Notes: generated by a model from the letters alone, not told the origin. Shown: positions 37,443 to 46,182, counted from the first letter of the stretch. The stretch is DNA of 64,000 nucleotides from DSQK01 sp964550175 (GCA_964550175.1 CAZJXP010000001.1:868001-932000), one strand, 5' to 3'. Translations and numbers: made by a program.

Positions 37443-40400
37443 ATGAAAAACGTTTTGAGAAAATTTAATTCTGTATTTGTTATGATGATGCTTGCACTTT
37501 CAGTGGTGCCGGCAGCGTTTGCTGATTCATTGGGTCCGAATGTCGCTTCAACAGCGTCAGAAGGTCCCAGCGCGCCTGCCTGGTCTTTCCCGAGCAACGC
37601 AATCGGTAGTGATGATGTATACACAACGACTCCTTTGTTCGTTGGTAACACCTCAAACTATCTCTATTTGACGGGCTTTGATTTCGCGATTCCGAGCGAT
37701 GTAACCATTGACGGAATTGTCGTTTCTATTGAACGTTCGCGAGATGGCGGAGATCCGCCAGTCGTTCATGACGCATCAGTGCGACTCATGAAGGGCGGCG
37801 CTATGACTGGCGACAACAAGGCAACGTCAACGTCTTGGCCTCAAGCTGCAACTATTGGTGATTTGTCAGAAGACCACGGTGCGGTTGATGACTTGTGGGG
37901 AACTACGTGGACTCCGGCAGAAATCAACGCAGCCGGATTCGGCGTCGCGATTTCCGCATTCCGAGAAGCAGGCGGCACAACGGGCACGAGATTGGCCCGG
38001 ATTGATGATGTTAATATTGTCGTTTCATTCACTGATGCTGCGGCACCGGATGCTTCATTCTCAGCCGATCCGACTTCAGTTGATGAAGCAGATACGGTTG
38101 ACTTTGACGCAAGCGCGTCCACTGATAATGTTGCAATTGCAACGTACGATTGGGACTTCGGCGATGGAACAGTTCTGCTCGATGGCGGAGCCACCCCGTC
38201 TCACACGTACGATGACGATGACGACGATGACAGTTACACGGTAACATTAACGGTCACTGACACGAGCGACAATACTGATGAAACAACGATGGACATCGAG
38301 GTTTCAAACACGAACCCGTTGTTGTCAGTAACGACTGATCCGACCGGCGAAACAACCACGACAAGCGATTTGTCCTGCTTGCAAGAAAGCAGCGATGCCG
38401 CGGGCGAAAACGACCCGCTTGACGTGAGCTACCAGTGGTCTGAAGACCTGGTCGAGATTGACGGCGAGACGTCTGACACATTAGATGACGCTTTGACGAC
38501 CAAGGGACACACGTACACGTGTGAAGTCACGGTTACGGATGATGACGGCGGCGAAACAAGCCTGCCTGCGTCAGTTGACGTCATAAACACCGCGGTTGTT
38601 GTCGAGGTATTATCCCCTGACGATGACGTGTATGATGTAAGCGGAGATCCCGATGACCTTGAGCATTGGTCGGGCGAACAAGATATCGTTTTCACGACTG
38701 ATGATGCGGATGACGACCCGCTGGATCTTAATGTCTATGTGGGAAGTTCAGAAACTCCCGCGTGCGACAACGATGAAGAAAACGAAATTACTGATGTTAT
38801 TTTTGGCGAAGGCACCTACACCTGCGTTGTAGATACTGCGGTCTACTATGATGATGAGTACACAGTACTTGTGACTGCGTATGATGGCGATGAAGAAGGC
38901 AGCGGTTCTGCCGAAGTGTTGTTTGACAACACCGCGCCGGAATTCGACGAATACTCATCCATTGATACGGAAACGGATGTTGCGCCCTTGAGCGTTTCAT
39001 TCGCAACTCCAACCGCAACCGATGAGATGGACTCGGCACCCGAGATTGCCTGCTCTCGCGAATCAGGCGACTCGTTCGATTTCGGCACCACGGTTGTTGA
39101 ATGCACCGCGACTGATGACACGGGCAATGTCGGCGAAATGTCGTTTGAAATAACAGTAGGCCACACCCCGGTTGTAGAAATCCTCTCTCCGATAGACACG
39201 GACGACTGGAGCGGAACGCACGAGGTCGTCTTCACGGCAACGGACGCGGACGACGATGAGCTTTCATTGGAAGTCACGCTCGGAATTGCAGAAGAAGACG
39301 TGTTGTGCGACAACGACGAAGAAACCATCGCACCTGACATCAGCTATGATGAGGAATCCGGCGAGTATTCGTGCGAACTCGACACGACAACGCGTTCGGA
39401 TGGCGACGCATACATCGATGTGACTGCGGATGACGGCCGCGACGGCGGAGAATTTGAGGATGAGGTCGATTTCACCATTGACAACACGCAACCCGAATCG
39501 TGGTTCACCGACTGGGACGACCCGGCAATCGGCGAAGTCACGTTCTACGGAAGCTCAAGCGACGAAACGTCTGATGTAACTGGAGTTGAAGTCCAGGTCG
39601 ATGACGGCGAATGGCTGCCGGCAACGTGCGACTTCATTATTGAAGCTGAAGACACCGACTGCTCATCCTGGTACTTTGACTGGACGGCACCGGCAGAAGA
39701 CGGCGTTGAGCACACGTTCAGGTCCCGAGCGACCGACAGCGCCGATGTTCCGAATGTCGAGGACGACTTCTGGAATGATTGGGAAGCGCGTTGGGAAGAG
39801 GAAGATATTGACGAAGTCAATGAGCTTTCAGCAACGGTAGAAACTCTTCCGACCGTGACTTCGGTCGTAACGGCAGACACAAACGGCAACCAACGAATCG
39901 ACCGTCTTGTCGTGACGTTCGACGAAGCGATTAATGACTCTAAGCTTGACGAGTTAACCGCAGATGGCTGGGACGTCTACGACACTGATGGCGAAAACAT
40001 CACTGCAGATTATGTTTCCGAATCAGTGATCACTGGCGATGTTGTCAACGACAACATTCTGTGGGTCAACGTTGATGAAATCGGAACTGATGACGGCGAT
40101 GTGACTCCGTGGATAAGTTACTCACAGGAAGCAGCAGAGGGTTGCGGTGATTGTAGCACCCACGACCTCTCAGGAGGCCTTGAGCTTGAAGACGGTGAAT
40201 GGGAAGCGACCGATGGATTCAGCCCTCCCGCGCCTGAAGGCGGCAGCGGAGGCGGCCGTAGCGGCGGTGGTGGCGGTGGCGGAAGCAGCGGAAGTACTCA
40301 GCCAGTCGTAGAAACAACTGAAACTGATGAAGAAGTCCCTGACTTGCCCATCACGACAACGTCAGACGCAGGAACTGAAACCCCAACGGGCGAAGAAACT

Positions 40401-40592
40401 GACGGTGGCAGCGGTTTGACCGACATCACCGGCGGAGCAATCCTTGAAGAAGACAACGGCGGAGCGTTCGACGCGATTACCGGAGCCTTCACGGGACAGG
40501 GAAGCGCAGGCTTCTGGTGGCTGCTGTTGCTGATACTCGCGTTGATCGCGGGCTTCGGCTACTGGGGCTACAAGAAGTACAACCAGCCGTAA
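37443..40592 (+). CDS. Large acidic surface protein with PKD/HYR-like repeats
   Basis: The 1049-residue protein has a signal peptide (about 1-27, ending PAAFADS), then an N-terminal beta domain. A PKD domain (YDWDFGDGTVLLDGG, with a DDDDDDD run near 260) follows, then several Ig/HYR-like repeats with paired cysteines, each starting VVEVLSP or VVEILSP. A Gly-rich hinge (about 935-955), a Thr/Glu stalk and a final membrane helix (GFWWLLLLILALIAGFGYWG) complete it. Strong Asp/Glu bias suggests calcium binding. It probably mediates adhesion. Confidence 0.8.
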   Translation: MKNVLRKFNSVFVMMMLALSVVPAAFADSLGPNVASTASEGPSAPAWSFPSNAIGSDDVYTTTPLFVGNTSNYLYLTGFDFAIPSDVTIDGIVVSIERSRDGGDPPVVHDASVRLMKGGAMTGDNKATSTSWPQAATIGDLSEDHGAVDDLWGTTWTPAEINAAGFGVAISAFREAGGTTGTRLARIDDVNIVVSFTDAAAPDASFSADPTSVDEADTVDFDASASTDNVAIATYDWDFGDGTVLLDGGATPSHTYDDDDDDDSYTVTLTVTDTSDNTDETTMDIEVSNTNPLLSVTTDPTGETTTTSDLSCLQESSDAAGENDPLDVSYQWSEDLVEIDGETSDTLDDALTTKGHTYTCEVTVTDDDGGETSLPASVDVINTAVVVEVLSPDDDVYDVSGDPDDLEHWSGEQDIVFTTDDADDDPLDLNVYVGSSETPACDNDEENEITDVIFGEGTYTCVVDTAVYYDDEYTVLVTAYDGDEEGSGSAEVLFDNTAPEFDEYSSIDTETDVAPLSVSFATPTATDEMDSAPEIACSRESGDSFDFGTTVVECTATDDTGNVGEMSFEITVGHTPVVEILSPIDTDDWSGTHEVVFTATDADDDELSLEVTLGIAEEDVLCDNDEETIAPDISYDEESGEYSCELDTTTRSDGDAYIDVTADDGRDGGEFEDEVDFTIDNTQPESWFTDWDDPAIGEVTFYGSSSDETSDVTGVEVQVDDGEWLPATCDFIIEAEDTDCSSWYFDWTAPAEDGVEHTFRSRATDSADVPNVEDDFWNDWEARWEEEDIDEVNELSATVETLPTVTSVVTADTNGNQRIDRLVVTFDEAINDSKLDELTADGWDVYDTDGENITADYVSESVITGDVVNDNILWVNVDEIGTDDGDVTPWISYSQEAAEGCGDCSTHDLSGGLELEDGEWEATDGFSPPAPEGGSGGGRSGGGGGGGSSGSTQPVVETTETDEEVPDLPITTTSDAGTETPTGEETDGGSGLTDITGGAILEEDNGGAFDAITGAFTGQGSAGFWWLLLLILALIAGFGYWGYKKYNQP

Positions 40593-40918
40593 TTAATTCT
40601 TTTTTTCTTTTTTTTCAAATTTTTCTAAAATTTGATTAAATTCCTTCTCGTTCAAATTCCTGAAGCGAAGAAATAGGATGCTTGCTTCGCAAGCATAGTT
40701 AAGACCCTTCCCTCGTTTTCACGAAGTCGGAACACGTCAGTTCTTAGAACAGATTGCGCAAATCAAACTCGACCTTTCGTGCGGCGCGTGGCGCCGGCAA
40801 GCCTCAGCTTGCGCGGCCTGTCACGAGCGCCGCCAGTGCAACAACCAATATTTCCTGACTATTTGACTATCTCAGAAGAGTGACAAATGTTCTTAAAGCG
40901 TTCTCGCTCAGAGTATAT
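40593..40918 (+). other. Gene-free stretch with T-tract, hairpin and R2 element
   Basis: It begins with a T-rich terminator (40598-40628). A perfect hairpin ATGCTTGC/GCAAGCAT (40678-40696, loop TTC) follows, then R2 copy 2 (40770-40835). The TATA-like TTCTTAAAG (40890-40898) ends it. No coding frame with support was seen. Confidence 0.5.
40770..40835 (+). repeat. R2 GC-rich long-hairpin element, copy 2
   Basis: CGACCTTTCGTGCGGCGCGT, GGCGC, the tip hairpin GCAAGC-CTCA-GCTTGC, GCGGCC, ACGAGCGCCGCCA. Both arms match copy 1 at 23411 (opposite strand), and the tip is different and longer. It is not flanked by R1. Confidence 0.65.
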
Positions 40919-41728
40919 ATGGCCGAATTCACGATTAAGTCCCGTCACAATCCTGCCGTAACGCTCTACAGCAAAGACGACCGGGAATTGGCCCACAAGT
41001 TCGCGCAGCGAATCTACAAGGAGTTCGGGAACTTCCTCAAGGCCGTTGTCATCTTTGGCTCTGCCGCAACGCGAGAAAAACGTTCGGCTTCGAGCGACAT
41101 CGACATCCTTGTTGTCGTAGATGACGTAACCATAGAATTAGCCCACGAAACCATCACCGCGTATAGAATCATCACGGAAAAGATCGTCGCGGACATTTCG
41201 CCGCGGTTCCACATCACAACCTTGCGATTAACCAGCTTCTGGGAATACGTCCGAGCGGGCGACCCGGTAGGAATAAACATTCTCCGAGATGGACTGGCGC
41301 TCATGGACACCGGCTTCTTCGAACCATTGCAATTGTTGTTGCAGCAAGGCCGCATACGGCCGAGCCAGGAAAGCATCTGGACCTACTACATGCGAGCTCC
41401 GACAACGCTGCATAACAGCAAATGGCACCTGTTGCAGGCGACATTAGACCTCTACTGGGCGGCAATAGACTCAGCCCACGCGGCGTTGATGACCTTGGGA
41501 GAAATCCCTCCGAGCCCGGACCACGTCGCGGACTTATTGGAAGCGAAATTAGTCAAAAACAAGCTCCTCGAACCGCAGTACACCCATACATTCAGGATGC
41601 TTTACAGTTTAAGCAAGATGATCGTCCACCGCGAACTCAAGGAAATCAAGGGCGAAGAGTACACCAAGTACGCATTGATGGCGGAAGACTTCGTGAACAG
41701 GATGCGGAAGATTGTCGAGAAGAAGTAG
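40919..41728 (+). CDS. Nucleotidyltransferase fused to HEPN-like domain
   Basis: The 269-residue protein has a minimal nucleotidyltransferase core (VVIFGSAATREKRSASSDIDILVVVDD at about 45-70, giving GS and DxD). A helical C-terminal part of HEPN type follows (TFRMLYSLSKMIVHRELK at about 230-247). Separate MNT and HEPN proteins form toxin-antitoxin pairs in which the transferase modifies the HEPN RNase; here they are one chain. I prefer ATG 40919 over a frame from 40880 because TTCTTAAAG sits about 21-29 bp before it. Confidence 0.8.
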   Translation: MAEFTIKSRHNPAVTLYSKDDRELAHKFAQRIYKEFGNFLKAVVIFGSAATREKRSASSDIDILVVVDDVTIELAHETITAYRIITEKIVADISPRFHITTLRLTSFWEYVRAGDPVGINILRDGLALMDTGFFEPLQLLLQQGRIRPSQESIWTYYMRAPTTLHNSKWHLLQATLDLYWAAIDSAHAALMTLGEIPPSPDHVADLLEAKLVKNKLLEPQYTHTFRMLYSLSKMIVHRELKEIKGEEYTKYALMAEDFVNRMRKIVEKK

Positions 41729-41772
41729 TTCTGAGCGATAGCCATTTAAAGCCTCATTCCGTCATCAAACCC

Positions 41773-42354
41773 ATGAGGACCTTCATTTTACGCGCAAGAA
41801 AATCAGTCACGAAGCCGTTCGACTTGGACGACCTCTCCGCCGCGGGTAGGATGGAAATCGTCTGCGCCTGCATCAGCAACGCATTGTGGGTGTCGAACAA
41901 CGTCCGCCAAGACACGATAATCCACGTTGTCTTGGAAGGCCCGCCAATTCCGCCCGTCACCATAACATTTTCGGGCAACGACATCAAAAACTTAACCGTA
42001 GACGAACGGGGAATCGCGGACTTGATAAATAACGCCCTCAGGAAAGCCGCGAAGATGGATGGCATAACCAAGGTCTCGCCCGGCATCACCGTCCAAAAGA
42101 AGAGCTTTGAGGCGCTCGTTAAGGACGCCGTCAAGACGAGCACGGTGTATTATTTGCATCCGAAAGGCAAAGACGTCCTAGAAATCGAGTTCAAGAACGA
42201 CGTCACGTTCGTGTTCGGCGACTACATCGGCATGCCGGACAAGTCCGAATCGTTCTTGGACAACGTCGGCGCGGAAAAGGCCACTGTCGGTCCGGTAACG
42301 TTATTCGCGAGCCAGTGCATCACGCTCGCGCACAATGCATTGGACAGGATATAA
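41773..42354 (+). CDS. trmY: tRNA pseudouridine(54) N1-methyltransferase TrmY
   Basis: The 193-residue SPOUT methyltransferase begins MRTFILRARKSVTKPFDLDDL and matches TrmY along its length. It has VVLEGPPIPPVTITFSG, DERGIADLINNAL and the C-terminal FVFGDYIGMPDKSE, then ITLAHNALDRI forming the knotted SAM site. It methylates pseudouridine 54 of archaeal tRNA. The TATA box CATTTAAAG (41743-41751) supports a leaderless ATG at 41773. Confidence 0.93.
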   Translation: MRTFILRARKSVTKPFDLDDLSAAGRMEIVCACISNALWVSNNVRQDTIIHVVLEGPPIPPVTITFSGNDIKNLTVDERGIADLINNALRKAAKMDGITKVSPGITVQKKSFEALVKDAVKTSTVYYLHPKGKDVLEIEFKNDVTFVFGDYIGMPDKSESFLDNVGAEKATVGPVTLFASQCITLAHNALDRI

Positions 42355-42356
42355 AA

Positions 42357-42367
42357 GCTTAAATATC
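42357..42367 (+). promoter_or_regulatory. TATA box for the gene at 42388
   Basis: GCTTAAATATC lies 21-31 bp before the ATG, a leaderless arrangement, directly after the TrmY stop. Confidence 0.5.
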
Positions 42368-42387
42368 GTCGCGCGGCTGATTTTCTC

Positions 42388-42816
42388 ATGGTCTCAACGA
42401 CTTTAGATGCAAAGCTCGTCACGCGCGAAGAACAGATAGCGATTGCGCGCGACATCACGCGAAAGGTCGAGTCCCGAGAGGCAATCCAATCGCGAATGTA
42501 CTTGCGCGAAACGTTGCAGCCGAAAAACTATTACGTCGGCGCGGCAGCGAAAGAAAATAAGCCCATCTTCACCAAGCTCATCAAAATTCAAGACGACCTT
42601 TCGTTCGACCCGAGCAAGAAGGACCATTTCGGAAAAGCTCCGGCAGCCAACGTCTACGCAGTAAACCACCTTGCGATCCCGTTGACGCCAGAAACGATGG
42701 CGTGGGCAGAAAAAGGAAATCTTCCTGATGCGTTCATCGGGCTGCACAAGGAGAAAGCGTCAACGCAAATAGTGGGAAGTCGAGAGCTCACGCATTATGT
42801 GAGTTCGTATAATTAA
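42388..42816 (+). CDS. Hypothetical soluble protein
   Basis: The 142-residue protein has an N-terminal charged helix (VTREEQIAIARDITRKVESRE) and then mixed structure, with PKNYYVGAAAKENKP and NVYAVNHLAIPL. No membrane segment or known motif. It follows TrmY with its own TATA box. Function unknown. Confidence 0.6.
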   Translation: MVSTTLDAKLVTREEQIAIARDITRKVESREAIQSRMYLRETLQPKNYYVGAAAKENKPIFTKLIKIQDDLSFDPSKKDHFGKAPAANVYAVNHLAIPLTPETMAWAEKGNLPDAFIGLHKEKASTQIVGSRELTHYVSSYN

Positions 42817-42858
42817 TCATCTCGTTATTTTACGTTGCAAATCTTATGCGCTAGAAAT

Positions 42859-42984
42859 TTACTTTCTGTTTCTGAACGAAATCAAACAAGATTCCTTAAT
42901 CCAGCAGGTCGGGCAATCCGCTATGAGATCGTGCTTCTTTCCGAAGCACGGGTCGTTCGCGAGCTTGATCATCTTCACTGACAT
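42859..42984 (-). CDS. 41-residue four-cysteine mini-protein
   Basis: ATG 42984 to TAA 42859 encodes a peptide with four cysteines in the pattern C-x10-C-x2-C-x5-C (DPCFGKKHD, DCPTCWIKESC), which could hold one zinc ion or an Fe-S cluster. A clean TATA box (GTATATAAAT on plus, 43005-43014) lies 21-30 bp upstream of the ATG, supporting a real leaderless gene. No family is recognised. Confidence 0.6.
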   Translation of the reverse strand: MSVKMIKLANDPCFGKKHDLIADCPTCWIKESCLISFRNRK

Positions 42985-43004
42985 AACTCCTTTATCGACG
43001 GAGG

Positions 43005-43014
43005 GTATATAAAT
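43005..43014 (-). promoter_or_regulatory. TATA box of the four-cysteine mini-protein
   Basis: ATTTATATAC on the minus strand, 21-30 bp before the ATG at 42984. Confidence 0.6.
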
Positions 43015-43026
43015 CTTCTCGTCAGA

Positions 43027-43122
43027 ATGCGTTTCCCTTTACGTTGCTGACCCCGGCAGATTTTGTCGTAGTAGTGCATCAATTTTTGAAATAATCGAAC
43101 TAACGAAACAAAACGTGCCGGC
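43027..43122 (+). repeat. R1 intergenic element, copy K (diverged end)
   Basis: ATGCGTTTCCCTTTACGTTGCTGACC, CCGGCAGATTTTG, then diverged middle, CTAACGAAACAAAACGTGCCGGCG (parts of one run). The terminal GGTAAAAAG is replaced by GGCGCGAACC, so this copy has lost its conserved end. Confidence 0.7.
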
Positions 43123-43145
43123 GCGAACCAACGTTAAGGTAACTC

Positions 43146-43820
43146 TTAGAACATCGTGATGAGCTTGACCAAATGGTTCGTATCCTCGAGCGAAGGAACG
43201 ACGATATCTGCGCCCGCATCAACTAATTCAGTTAGAGAATATTTCCCCGTCGCGACCGCGAGGGTTATTGCGCCGCCGTCCTTGCCCGCGATAACATCTC
43301 TGGGCGTGTCGCCGATGACGATTGCGTTGTCATACACTAATCCTTTTTCGTTCGCGCGTGTTTGCGCAAGCTTAACCAATTCGGAACGAACATCGTGTTC
43401 GCTGCCGAAGGCTCCGACTTTGATGAATCTGCCTAATTTTGCGCGATCGAGTTTCGTGTAGCCAATGTTTCGGCAGTTTCCGGTGACGACGCCCTGATGC
43501 GCGCGTCCTTCTAACCGGTACAAGAGATCAGCGACGCCTGGCAAGACGTGCAATTCTTCCTTCGCAAAATAAGTAGCAAACGTTCGCTCCAGGAGACTGA
43601 TGCAGTCCGGAAGAACGTCATCGATGAACGCGTCCGGAACACCATATTGGCGAGCGATGGATTGAATGATTGCTCGATCGGTCCAGCCCGGATACTGCGT
43701 CATGTCGTGGTTATCAATGTCGATGCCGTAGACGTTGCCGATTGCGTGCTTGAACGCGCCGTTGTGCGCCTTCGTGTTATCCAGCAGCGTGCCGTCGATG
43801 TCGAACAGTGCGAGGTTCAT
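43146..43820 (-). CDS. HAD-superfamily phosphatase (phosphoglycolate phosphatase-like)
   Basis: The 224-residue protein has motif I LFDIDGTLLDN at the N-terminus, a helical cap, motif II in GVVTGN, a Lys in the FIKVGAFGSEHD region and motif III/IV in AIVIGDTPRDVIAGKDGG. It hydrolyses small phosphate esters; phosphoglycolate is the usual substrate of this subgroup. TATA TTTATAAA at about 43844-43851 supports a leaderless start. Confidence 0.88.
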   Translation of the reverse strand: MNLALFDIDGTLLDNTKAHNGAFKHAIGNVYGIDIDNHDMTQYPGWTDRAIIQSIARQYGVPDAFIDDVLPDCISLLERTFATYFAKEELHVLPGVADLLYRLEGRAHQGVVTGNCRNIGYTKLDRAKLGRFIKVGAFGSEHDVRSELVKLAQTRANEKGLVYDNAIVIGDTPRDVIAGKDGGAITLAVATGKYSLTELVDAGADIVVPSLEDTNHLVKLITMF

Positions 43821-43856
43821 GCTCTTTTGTCGTCGGCAGACCGTTTATAAATCTTG

Positions 43857-43940
43857 TGCTCATTTGGTCCAAATGACTCACCATTTGATAGCGAACGAGA
43901 CTCACGGGATTTGCAATCCCGTAAATCAACTATTGTTCTC
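43857..43940. other. Short gene-free stretch with three inverted repeats
   Basis: CATTTGG-T-CCAAATG (43862-43876), a nested hairpin ACGGGATT-TGC-AATCCCGT (about 43905-43923) and an outer ACGAGA/TCTCGT pair. It follows the stop of the lamin-tail protein on the minus strand and could terminate its transcript. The inner stem resembles a tRNA-Cys anticodon arm, but no complete tRNA can be folded. Confidence 0.4.
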
Positions 43941-43944
43941 GTGC

Positions 43945-45156
43945 TCATTTCGTCTCCTTCGCGCCGATGGTTACTGAACCAACGTATTTTCCCGCAGCAA
44001 TGTCGGGCACAATAATGGAAAGACTCAAAGGAGCGGTTTCGCCAGGGAATAAACGGGTTTTTACGGTTTGCGCGGCCGTCTTGAGCGTTTTTGTTACGTT
44101 CCCGAGGGTGAATGAGATCTTCGACAACGGAAACTTTTTCGTTTCGATTTCCGGCGCAACCGCGCTCAGGACGATATCTATCGGAACGTTGCCGTTGTTC
44201 TGCACGGTGGGGCTGTTGGTCGCAAGATCATCGTCGCCGGTCATTTCCGAAACCGTGCCGGGACTAAGTTTGGCGAGCTTCAGCGAGGCAAAATCAAGCC
44301 CAATCGAAACCAGTTTCGGAACCGTGATTGACCGGTTCGTTGTCATCTCCGTCGTGCCGTTCGTCGCAATAAACGCCACTAGGTATTCGTCCGGCGCCTG
44401 TGTGAACGGGATTTTCAACAATGCGGTGTGGGTGAGGCCGTCGGCAGTCTCCAACTCGAACGAACGGTTGAACGCGAACAACGTGACGTCCGAAACAGCA
44501 GTTGTCACCAGCTTCACCGGAACGATGCCGCCGACACCGGGAGTGAGGCTCACGCCTGTTGCGATTGAGACCTCGCTGATGGACAATCGGTCGCTCGGCT
44601 CAACGTCTAACTCGATCGGCACTTCTGGTCCAATTGCGACGACGAACGAGGGCTCTGATGCAACAAAATCAAGCGAGTTGTCATCCGTGTCATATTTGCG
44701 GCGGAGGCTTTGGTTCTCGCTTACGCCACCGTGCGGCGTCCCTTCGAACAAACCGGAGCCGATGCCTGACGATGATCCCCAACCGACCGCGTAAATTATC
44801 GTGCCGTTCGCGTTCTTCAAAGCGATGCCAGCATCGGTGTTGTACAGCGTTATGGCCTCTTCGTGGTCCGCTGAAGGCAAGGATGGGTCTTTGGTCGCTT
44901 CCCAGCCGATGTCGGCAATTATGTAGCTTTCCTGCGGCCCTAATGAGGTGTTAACGGGGATTTTGGCGTCAATAACGGCCGCTTCGGACTGCAATGTCCA
45001 ACTTGAGATATCAATGGTGTCATTGCTCGGATTGAATAGCATAACAGCTTCTCCGCCGGACTCAGAAACCGGGTCATAGAGGACCTCTTGAATGATGACT
45101 TGGGCGCTGACGAGAGGAATTGAAACCAGCAGAAGCCCCATAGTGAATAATTTCAT
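43945..45156 (-). CDS. Secreted lamin-tail-domain protein
   Basis: The 403-residue protein has a signal peptide (about 1-18, LVSIPLVSAQ), then a lamin-tail (LTD) domain with VIIQEVLYDPVSESGGEAVMLFNPS (in part), DISSWTLQSE and QESYIIADIGWE (about 20-175). Two beta-sandwich repeats follow. No C-terminal anchor is visible. LTD domains in prokaryotes occur in cell-surface proteins. Its start overlaps the RelE-like toxin stop by 4 bp, an odd pairing. Confidence 0.75.
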   Translation of the reverse strand: MKLFTMGLLLVSIPLVSAQVIIQEVLYDPVSESGGEAVMLFNPSNDTIDISSWTLQSEAAVIDAKIPVNTSLGPQESYIIADIGWEATKDPSLPSADHEEAITLYNTDAGIALKNANGTIIYAVGWGSSSGIGSGLFEGTPHGGVSENQSLRRKYDTDDNSLDFVASEPSFVVAIGPEVPIELDVEPSDRLSISEVSIATGVSLTPGVGGIVPVKLVTTAVSDVTLFAFNRSFELETADGLTHTALLKIPFTQAPDEYLVAFIATNGTTEMTTNRSITVPKLVSIGLDFASLKLAKLSPGTVSEMTGDDDLATNSPTVQNNGNVPIDIVLSAVAPEIETKKFPLSKISFTLGNVTKTLKTAAQTVKTRLFPGETAPLSLSIIVPDIAAGKYVGSVTIGAKETK

Positions 45157-45392
45157 TTGTACATCCTCCCTCTATTTTCAAGAACGCGCACAAACACAAC
45201 ATTTTCCTCAACATCACAGAGTGCTCGATAGTCACCTATCCTGAGCTTGTAGCAGTCGCCTTCAAAATGTTCGAGAACCTTGAACGGGTCTTTAAGCGCA
45301 TCGAGTCCTTTGCGAAGACGTTCTCGAATATGCTTATCCTGTTTTTGCAAGAACTTGCTCGCTTGCGGGCTCAGAACGACGTTATGCGTCAT
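45153..45392 (-). CDS. RelE/ParE-type toxin
   Basis: The 79-residue protein matches the RelE fold. It has NVVLSPQASKFLQKQDKHIRERLRKGL in part, then LEHFEGDCYKLRIGDYRALCDVEENVVFVRVLENRGRMYK in blocks typical of RelE mRNA interferases (basic KLRIGDYR, final R-x-x-Y). It overlaps the antitoxin gene upstream by 11 bp and the secreted protein downstream by 4 bp. Confidence 0.85.
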   Translation of the reverse strand: MTHNVVLSPQASKFLQKQDKHIRERLRKGLDALKDPFKVLEHFEGDCYKLRIGDYRALCDVEENVVFVRVLENRGRMYK

Positions 45393-45540
45393 CGAGACTC
45401 ACGTACGAGGAACGCGGCTGTTTCCGCGCGTTTGCAAGCTCCTTCTTCGCCCAAGGCGTGAGCTTGCCCTCTGAGAGGATGCGCTTAATCACGGCAACGT
45501 CCTGTTGCAGCTTTTGCACGTCCTCCTTAAGTAGTCTCAT
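45382..45540 (-). CDS. Antitoxin partner of the RelE-type toxin
   Basis: The 52-residue protein has an N-terminal helix (RLLKEDVQKLQQDVAVIKRIL) and a basic, disordered tail. Its size and overlap with the toxin identify it as the antitoxin. I choose the ATG at 45540 over the frame start at 45582 because the TATA box (45563-45572) lies 23-32 bp before it. Confidence 0.7.
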   Translation of the reverse strand: MRLLKEDVQKLQQDVAVIKRILSEGKLTPWAKKELANARKQPRSSYVSLDDA

Positions 45541-45562
45541 GCTCTTGGGCGAGTCATTTTGG

Positions 45563-45572
45563 GATATAAATG
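45563..45572 (-). promoter_or_regulatory. TATA box of the RelE-type toxin-antitoxin pair
   Basis: CATTTATATC on the minus strand, within an otherwise open frame, which fixes the antitoxin start at 45540. Confidence 0.55.
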
Positions 45573-45623
45573 TTGCGTCCATGCCCCAAGAAAAGAGTTT
45601 TCTTTTTAGGTGTCTTTCTAAGA

Positions 45624-45664
45624 AAAAACCGGAAACCTTGCGGAAAAAGCGGAAGAATTGCGGA
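45624..45664 (+). repeat. R3 40-bp repeat, copy 3
   Basis: AAAAACCGGAAACCTTGCGG then AAAAAGCGGAAGAATTGCGGA. It is followed after about 25 bp by R1 copy L through the shared spacer GTTTTAAACGAATTCCA. Confidence 0.75.
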
Positions 45665-45688
45665 TGCGAGTTTGCTCTGGTTTTAAAC

Positions 45689-45784
45689 GAATTCCATTAC
45701 GTTGCTGACCCCTGCAGATTTTGAGTTAGCGTTAGGTCGTAGATAATCAGTGCCGAAACTCGACCAATCTGGGCGGTAAAAAGA
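45689..45784 (+). repeat. R1 intergenic element, copy L
   Basis: ATTCCATTACGTTGCTGACC, CCTGCAGATTTTGAGTTAGCG, diverged middle, GTGCCGAAACTCGACCAATC, TGGGCGGTAAAAAG. With R3 copy 3 it makes the second R3-R1 composite of the window. Confidence 0.8.
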
Positions 45785-45799
45785 AACGAAAAAGGAAAA

Positions 45800-46129
45800 T
45801 TAAAGGACTTTAACGCTCTTCACGCAGTCGTAATAGACGCCGCCTTTGAATTCCTTGTTTTCGAAGCTGAAGCTCTCTTCCCAGCCGCGCGGAAAGCCGA
45901 GGTAGCCTCGGATCTTTTTCGGGACTGTTGTCATGCTCGGCATATTTGCCACAGCATCTTCCGGGTGATTCGCTGATTGGTATGCGTCAAGCGCATTTAA
46001 TTCCAAGCCTATTTTATTCTCATAGCTGGTCCATTGACTTGCTCGAGGCTGGAACGTCAATTCAACCTTGACTGGCTTCGGAAAGTGCTTGTTCACCAAC
46101 GCTTCGATATGTTCTTGTGGAGTTTGCAT
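45800..46129 (-). CDS. Hypothetical small soluble protein
   Basis: The 109-residue protein has HIEALVNKHFPKPVKVEL at the start, then a Trp/Tyr-containing middle (QWTSYENKIGLELNALDAYQ) and GYLGFPRGWEESFSFENKE near the end. It has no membrane segment and no motif I know. Confidence 0.55.
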   Translation of the reverse strand: MQTPQEHIEALVNKHFPKPVKVELTFQPRASQWTSYENKIGLELNALDAYQSANHPEDAVANMPSMTTVPKKIRGYLGFPRGWEESFSFENKEFKGGVYYDCVKSVKVL

Positions 46130-46151
46130 AGCGCACCTAGAGTATTAATGA

Positions 46152-46182
46152 AACTAAAATAAAAAAAGAAAAAAGAAGAGAT
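46152..46182 (-). terminator. T-rich terminator after the surface glycoprotein gene
   Basis: On the minus strand the stop is followed by CTCTTCTTTTTTCTTTTTTT and further Ts, without a stem. Confidence 0.5.

Noticed and set aside
43857..43940. Possible tRNA-Cys
   Set aside because: Only an anticodon-like stem (GCA in the loop on the minus strand) is present. No acceptor, D or T arm can be folded.
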